A model generated the notes under the pieces. That model searched no databases, was not told the DNA's origin, and worked only from the letters and a program-made list of their open reading frames with translations. DNA of 64,000 nt from Marivita sp. (GTDB taxonomy: Bacteria; Pseudomonadota; Alphaproteobacteria; Rhodobacterales; Rhodobacteraceae). Location: positions 124,001 to 188,000 of the forward strand of contig NZ_JALEGT010000041.1 in NCBI RefSeq assembly GCF_022763305.1. The letters are read 5' to 3'. Of this stretch, positions 59,473-64,000 are shown piece after piece. Position 1 is the stretch's first letter. The number at the start of each line of letters is the position of its first letter. The position numbers and the translations under genes were made by a program.

Positions 59473-59544
59473 TGCCAAAGCTTTGCTTTGGCTATTGATC
59501 CTATATGTGACTGGGCAACATGGACTGACCGCTGACATTCGGGC

Positions 59545-60771
59545 CTACTCCACAGCCCGATACCAAGCCACAATCTGCGCCCGCGCCGCGTCATCCATCT
59601 GGATCGCGTTCGGCGGCGGCATGGCGTGGGACCGTCCCGCCTGCAAATAGATCTGGTGTGCGTGCTGCGCCACGTCTGCCTCGGTCTCCAGATAGACACC
59701 CTTGGGCGCCCAGCGGATACCGTCCCACAAAGGCTCGCGCGCGTGGCACATCGAGCAATTGCCCTGCACCACGTTATAGGCGTCCTCGAACCCGTCGGCG
59801 GACGCAAAGCGCATCTCGAACTCGGTCATCGGACGCTCTGCCGCCTCGTCATATGTCTCGGTCCCGCCCAGCGTCGACAGCCAGGCGATGGTGACAAAGA
59901 TCACCGCCGTCACCGCCCAGGTCCAGTTCGGCTGGCCTTTGCCCGCGTGCATGGAGTTGAAGTAGTGCCGGATCGTGACCCCCATCAGGAACACCAGTGA
60001 CGCGATCAGCCACGCGAATTCGGTGCCGAAGGCCAAAGGGTAGTGGTTCGACAGCATCAGGAAGATCACCGGAAGCGTCAGGTAGTTGTTGTGGGTCGAC
60101 CGCAGCTTGGCGATCTTGCCGTATTTGGGATCGGGCGTGCGCCCCGCCTTTAGGTCGGCCACGACAATCCGCTGGTTCGGCATGATGATGAAGAACACGT
60201 TGGCTGTCATGATCGTCGCCGTGAACGCCCCCAGATGCAGCAGCGCCGCGCGTCCAGTGAACACCTGATCATAGCCCCAGGCCATCACCACAAGGATGGC
60301 AAAGAGCAGCAGCATCAGCACGGTGGGCTGTTCCCCCAGCGCGGATTTGCACAGGAAATCATAGAGCAGCCAGCCGATGGTCAGCGACAGCGCCGAGATC
60401 AAAATCCCCTGCCACAGCGCCAGATCCGCCTTGGTCGGGTCGAGCAGATACAGCTCACCGCCCACCCAATAGACGATCATCAGCAAAGCCGCGCCCGACA
60501 GCCAAGTCGTATAGCTTTGCCATTTGTGCCAGGTCAGATGTTCGGGCAGCCGCGCCGGGGCCACGAGGTATTTTACCGTATGGTAAAACCCGCCGCCATG
60601 AACCTCCCACTCCTCGCCATACGCCCCTTCTGGCATGTCCTTCGCCGGTTTCAGCATCAGGTCGAGCGCGATGAAATAGAAACTCGCCCCGATCCACGCC
60701 ATCGCGGTGATGACATGCAGCCAACGGACAGCAAAGGCGATCCAGTCCCAGAGAACGGCGAAATCATACAT
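59545..60771 (-). CDS. puuD: Membrane urate oxidase (PuuD type) with C-terminal cytochrome c
   Basis: 408 residues from ATG 60771 (GGGAG upstream). Eight or nine membrane helices starting AVRWLHVITAMAWIGASFYFIALD, with conserved histidines (HKWQSYTTW, HNNYLTLPVIFLMLSNHYP), then a periplasmic cytochrome c domain with the haem site CSMCH. This alphaproteobacterial enzyme oxidises urate and passes electrons to the respiratory chain. It is unrelated to the gamma-glutamyl hydrolase also called PuuD. No other purine-degradation gene is in the window. Divergent from a LysR gene. Confidence 0.85.
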   Translation of the reverse strand: MYDFAVLWDWIAFAVRWLHVITAMAWIGASFYFIALDLMLKPAKDMPEGAYGEEWEVHGGGFYHTVKYLVAPARLPEHLTWHKWQSYTTWLSGAALLMIVYWVGGELYLLDPTKADLALWQGILISALSLTIGWLLYDFLCKSALGEQPTVLMLLLFAILVVMAWGYDQVFTGRAALLHLGAFTATIMTANVFFIIMPNQRIVVADLKAGRTPDPKYGKIAKLRSTHNNYLTLPVIFLMLSNHYPLAFGTEFAWLIASLVFLMGVTIRHYFNSMHAGKGQPNWTWAVTAVIFVTIAWLSTLGGTETYDEAAERPMTEFEMRFASADGFEDAYNVVQGNCSMCHAREPLWDGIRWAPKGVYLETEADVAQHAHQIYLQAGRSHAMPPPNAIQMDDAARAQIVAWYRAVE

Positions 60772-60869
60772 GGCGAAAGGCTCCCGTGGCAGTTTCCGAC
60801 AAACTAGCGGCAGGGCCATTCTTCTGCTATTCCGATGAAAACCCAAGCTGTATCAAAAATCTGCGAATA

Positions 60870-61778
60870 ATGAGCTATCTCGACAACATCAGAACCTTCG
60901 TGCGTGTCTACGAATTGGGCAGCATGTCCGCCGCTGGTCGCGATTTGCGCATTTCGCCCGCTGTCACGTCGACTCGGATCGCCCAGCTTGAGGAACACCT
61001 CTCGGTCCGCCTCTTCCAGCGCACCACCCGCAACCTGACCCCTACCGAACAAGGCCGCCTGTTCTACGCCGGTGCCGTCGAAGTGCTCGAAGCGGTCGAG
61101 GCAGCCGAGGCGCAGGTGGTCGACATCACCGAAAAACCCCGTGGCTCGATCTATGTAGCCGCCCCCTTAGGTGTCGGCCGCCGCCTGATCGCGCCGCAAG
61201 TGCCCGCATTCATCGAACAATACCCCGAAGTCTCCGTACGGTTGCGCCTCACCGACCGTAAGGTTGACCTCACCACCGAAGGCCTCGACCTTGCCGTGTT
61301 TCTGGGCGAACCCGAGGACAGCACGCTGCGCATCCGCAAGATCGCGGATGTCGACCGCGTGCTGTGCGCCGCCCCCGGCTACATCAAGGCGCGCGGCATG
61401 CCGAACACGGGTGACGACCTGCTGAGCCAGAACCACGAATGCCTGAACCTGCGCTTTCCGGGTGCCACCGAATTCCAATGGCGGCTGCAGACACCGAATG
61501 GCCCAAAGCGGTTCAAGGTCCGGGGGCGCTTTGAATCCGACGATGGCGACGTGCTGACCGACTGGGCGCTGAACGGTCAGGGCATCGCGCTCAAACCGGT
61601 GTTCGAAGTCGCAGACCACCTGCGCGCCGGGCGTTTGATCCCGGTCGCCAAAGAAACGCCCCCCGTCCCGGTGCAGATGGCCTGCCTCTTCACCCATCGG
61701 CGCAGGCAAGATCCGAAAACCCGGCTGTTCATGGATTTCGTGATCGGCCGGATCGGAACGGCAATCAAGAGCGCCTGA
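60870..61778 (+). CDS. LysR-family regulator
   Basis: 302 residues from ATG 60870; an upstream in-frame start at 60786 adds a leader that does not look like HTH. HTH at ~1-60 (IRTFVRVYELGSMSAAGRDLRISPAVTSTRIAQLE), then the substrate-binding domain (GSIYVAAPLGVGRRLIAPQVPAF). The subtype (AaeR/DmlR-like) often ends with short Arg/Gln-rich tails as here. Divergent from puuD over 98 bases, so puuD is the likely target. Confidence 0.86.
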   Translation: MSYLDNIRTFVRVYELGSMSAAGRDLRISPAVTSTRIAQLEEHLSVRLFQRTTRNLTPTEQGRLFYAGAVEVLEAVEAAEAQVVDITEKPRGSIYVAAPLGVGRRLIAPQVPAFIEQYPEVSVRLRLTDRKVDLTTEGLDLAVFLGEPEDSTLRIRKIADVDRVLCAAPGYIKARGMPNTGDDLLSQNHECLNLRFPGATEFQWRLQTPNGPKRFKVRGRFESDDGDVLTDWALNGQGIALKPVFEVADHLRAGRLIPVAKETPPVPVQMACLFTHRRRQDPKTRLFMDFVIGRIGTAIKSA

Positions 61779-61790
61779 TGCGCAAAGACC

Positions 61791-62852
61791 TCACTCGCGG
61801 GCAGGCACCTGACCGTCAGGTTCAGCCGCTTCGGCATCCAGCGCATCCACCAGAACCACAGCCGGTGCGCCGGGTGTAAAGACGGTTTCCGCGGTTGGCG
61901 GGATGTCATTGGCCTCGCGCTCGATGCGCAGCTCGCGATAGGCGGTGTACATGCCGCTGCTCACGATCAGAACCATGCCGACAAAGGTGGTAAAGTGCGG
62001 AACTTCCCCCCAAACAAGGTAACCGAAAAGTGCTGCAAGCGGCAGGTAACTGTAGTCGAACGGCGCAATCACGCTTGCACTCGCGATCTGGTAGGCGCGC
62101 GAGACAAGTGTATAGGCCACGGTCCCGATGCCGCCCAAGAGCGCGAGCATGCCAAGCCCGTCAAGGGCCGGAACAGGCCAGCTCATGCGCAGATGATAAA
62201 GCTCTGGCGTGATGTCGATAAACCGCGTCACCAGAAACCCGATTGGCACGATCACCACCCCCGACAGGGAAATCGTGTAAAGTCCGATGACGAGCGATGT
62301 GTCCTGCTCTCCGATCTTGCGGACAATGGTCTGGCTGATCGCATAGGTCAGCGCAGTCATCACCGGCAGGATCGAGATCCAGCCGAAATTGCCGCCCGTC
62401 GGGTTCACCGCGATGATAACGCCCGCAAACCCCACCAGCAGGGCCAGAACGCGGTGTATCCCGATCTTTTCCTGCAGGAACACCGCCGCCAATGTCGCCG
62501 TCATCAGGGGGGCGGCGAAGAACAGCGTGGTGACCTCGGCCAATCCCATGAAGGGAAAGGCCGTGTAAAACATCGCGAATCCCCCGGCGAACAGAACTGC
62601 GCGCGCCAGATACCACGGCCAAAGCGGCGTATAGATGCGGTGTGGCGCACCCAGCCACAGAACCAGTGGCAATAAGGTCAATAAAGCCATCACCGAACGG
62701 ACAAAGATCAGCATCCACACCGGATAGGTGGTCAGCATCCCCTTCATCAGCAGGTCCTGTCCGACAAACAGAACCATGCCCACGATCACGCAGACGATGC
62801 CTTGAAGCGTGCGGGACAGGGGCGGTCCGGCGGTATGTGTCGAAACGGTCAT
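61791..62852 (-). CDS. EamA/DMT-family permease
   Basis: 353 residues, ten membrane helices in two EamA repeats (GIVCVIVGMVLFVGQDLLMKGML; WISILPVMTALTYAISQTIVRKI), with a hydrophilic C-terminal tail of ~50 residues (TAETVFTPGAPAVVLVDALD) that is longer than usual. Convergent with the LysR gene (12-base gap). Substrate unknown. Confidence 0.85.
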   Translation of the reverse strand: MTVSTHTAGPPLSRTLQGIVCVIVGMVLFVGQDLLMKGMLTTYPVWMLIFVRSVMALLTLLPLVLWLGAPHRIYTPLWPWYLARAVLFAGGFAMFYTAFPFMGLAEVTTLFFAAPLMTATLAAVFLQEKIGIHRVLALLVGFAGVIIAVNPTGGNFGWISILPVMTALTYAISQTIVRKIGEQDTSLVIGLYTISLSGVVIVPIGFLVTRFIDITPELYHLRMSWPVPALDGLGMLALLGGIGTVAYTLVSRAYQIASASVIAPFDYSYLPLAALFGYLVWGEVPHFTTFVGMVLIVSSGMYTAYRELRIEREANDIPPTAETVFTPGAPAVVLVDALDAEAAEPDGQVPARE

Positions 62853-62967
62853 AAGGCCAGACTGACCGTTTCCGCGCCGCCATCCCGCCAGACAGCGACC
62901 CGGATGTCGGTTTCATCCTCGCGCGCCCGATTTCACATCGGCGGCGCAGGGATGTTCTGTAGGGGTG

Positions 62968-63858
62968 TCACGAAAGCGCCGGCACACCCTCGGACCCGAA
63001 CTCCAGCCAGGCGCGATCCTCGGGCGACAGATACGTGTCCATAATTGCTTCATAGGCAGCCAGCTCGGCCCCGGTCAGCGTGCCATGCCATTTCCCGTTG
63101 GTGCCACTGTGAAAGAAGTCCGAGTCCGATTTCATGAAACCCTTGCCGCCCGAGGGCGCATAGCGGTCTGCATTCTGTTTCATGTTGTCAAAGGTCGCCG
63201 CAGCAACGAGTTTCTCCATCACGGCATCGGAATGCGAAAGACCCAAGAGGTCGGCGACCCTGGCGAATGTCCCCGCCAAATCCCGTTTCATGTCGGCATA
63301 ATGAAATAGCGCCACATTGGGGCGATCCGCCAGCGCCTTTGCCGCCGTGTAGTGTTGCAGGATATGCGCAAGCGGCATGGCGTCGGTATCGAACCCTTCG
63401 GCCCCGCCATCCAGAAACCGGCGAAAGGTCACGCCGTCCGGATCGTCTTCGGGATACCACATGTCGAACCACGACATCGGGATGTTCCGCACATGCGTGC
63501 GGTACGAGAAATGCGCATCCAGCGGATGGCGGAACACGCACAGATACATTGCTTGATCGTCGAGGGGCAGCCCGTCCATCGGTGTGTGGCTTTTCATGCT
63601 GCGCCGGTGGGTCATGGCCTCGAGCCGGTCGGCCACTTCGGCCATCTCGCGGATGCGGATGTCGACCCATGGCATCTTGACCGACAATTCCGTCTCGACA
63701 TCGGGATCACCTGACAACAAGAGCGCAACGATGGTCTGCATCCACGTGGTGCCGCATTTGGGCGGGGTCACGACGAACACGTCATCGGGCCGGATGCGGA
63801 CCATATCCCACCGCCGGTTGTCGGTCAGGGGGCCGAGATAGAGCTTTCGGGTCGTCAT
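62968..63858 (-). CDS. Sulfotransferase family protein
   Basis: 296 residues from ATG 63858, which has a strong AGGAGGTG site upstream. PAPS-binding motifs: 5'-phosphosulfate loop TPPKCGTTWMQTIVALLL at ~30-47 and 3'-phosphate motif VFRHPLDAHFSYRTH at ~107; KSHTPMDGLP supplies the region of the catalytic His. Cytosolic sulfotransferase type (Sulfotransfer_1) that sulfates a hydroxyl or amine of a small molecule. Acceptor unknown. The remaining 142 bases to the window edge show no gene. Confidence 0.85.
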   Translation of the reverse strand: MTTRKLYLGPLTDNRRWDMVRIRPDDVFVVTPPKCGTTWMQTIVALLLSGDPDVETELSVKMPWVDIRIREMAEVADRLEAMTHRRSMKSHTPMDGLPLDDQAMYLCVFRHPLDAHFSYRTHVRNIPMSWFDMWYPEDDPDGVTFRRFLDGGAEGFDTDAMPLAHILQHYTAAKALADRPNVALFHYADMKRDLAGTFARVADLLGLSHSDAVMEKLVAAATFDNMKQNADRYAPSGGKGFMKSDSDFFHSGTNGKWHGTLTGAELAAYEAIMDTYLSPEDRAWLEFGSEGVPALS

Positions 63859-64000
63859 TCGGGGCACCTCCTGCCTGCGGACAGGATCAGGAAACGCCGG
63901 GTTGCGGTCGGACACAATTAAAAACAGTACGCATCCGGCTTTGGCTGCCAGATCGACACAGCGCGCGCGTTCCGGATGGACGCGAACACAGGCATCCGGT

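Noticed and set aside
59545-60771. Gamma-glutamyl-GABA hydrolase PuuD as part of the glutamylation unit
   Set aside because: The protein is a multi-span membrane protein with a cytochrome c site; only the gene name is shared with the Puu pathway hydrolase, and it is on the other strand with its own LysR.
1-64000. tRNA, rRNA, CRISPR or riboswitch
   Set aside because: No cloverleaf-like intergenic sequence, no regularly spaced direct repeats and no known riboswitch core seen; gaps between genes are mostly too short.

Overview
The window looks like chromosome or large-replicon DNA of a marine alphaproteobacterium of the Roseobacter group (Rhodobacterales). The reasons are the high-GC coding sequence, the tight operons with ATGA/GTGA overlaps, and the mix of genes: Xsc/SoeABC sulfonate use, PhnWAY phosphonate use, a TRAP transporter, a GlxBCD-GlnT cluster, DUF1523 and (from memory of the family) a DUF6638-like protein. 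I see no rRNA, tRNA, CRISPR array, insertion sequence or phage gene. Nearly all of it is catabolic or accessory.

Layout. (1) 1-8.5 kb: the 5' end of a membrane sensor on the reverse strand, an XRE-cupin regulator, a split glutamate-synthase-like operon glxBCD, the glutamine-synthetase homologue glnT, an NTF2-like protein and, convergent to them, a glycine-amidinotransferase-like enzyme with a small cupin. (2) 8.6-17.4 kb: a block of uncharacterised genes made of a coiled-coil protein, an unknown protein, an AAA+ ATPase, a DUF6638-like protein, small membrane proteins and DUF1523. Visibly AT-richer membrane-protein genes are slotted between the GC-rich core genes. I regard this as the best candidate for an undescribed machine here. 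(3) 17.4-29.3 kb: a LacI regulator and a sulfonate-dissimilation locus. Xsc makes acetyl phosphate and sulfite, Pta and AckA convert acetyl phosphate, a citrate synthase paralogue could take the acetyl-CoA, and SoeABC oxidises sulfite. LacI-type operators lie before soeA and before lacI. (4) 29.6-34.5 kb: surface-polysaccharide genes (polymerase/ligase-like, glycosyltransferase, and an acyltransferase/SGNH protein whose catalytic residues look lost).

(5) 34.5-50.5 kb: a phosphonate locus. A five-gene Opp/Dpp-type ABC transporter and a phosphonate-monoester-hydrolase-like sulfatase lie on one side of a LysR gene; phnWAY, a metallophosphoesterase, a PbfA-like lyase and an EamA permease lie on the other. 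Two copies of a near-identical 17-bp sequence (42665 and 43580) flank lysR in front of both arms. This suggests one regulon that imports phosphonate esters, hydrolyses them and degrades aminoethylphosphonate to acetate and phosphate.

(6) 50.6-59.3 kb: an RpiR regulator with a palindromic operator, an N-formylglutamate-amidohydrolase-like protein, a TRAP transporter, a second glutamine-synthetase homologue, an aldehyde dehydrogenase and an iron alcohol dehydrogenase. Read together they fit gamma-glutamylation of an imported amino alcohol, two oxidations, then amide hydrolysis; this is inference. (7) 59.4-64 kb: a PuuD-type urate oxidase with a LysR regulator, an EamA permease and a sulfotransferase. 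A 57-bp palindromic repeat occurs twice in opposite orientation (14695 and 59416).
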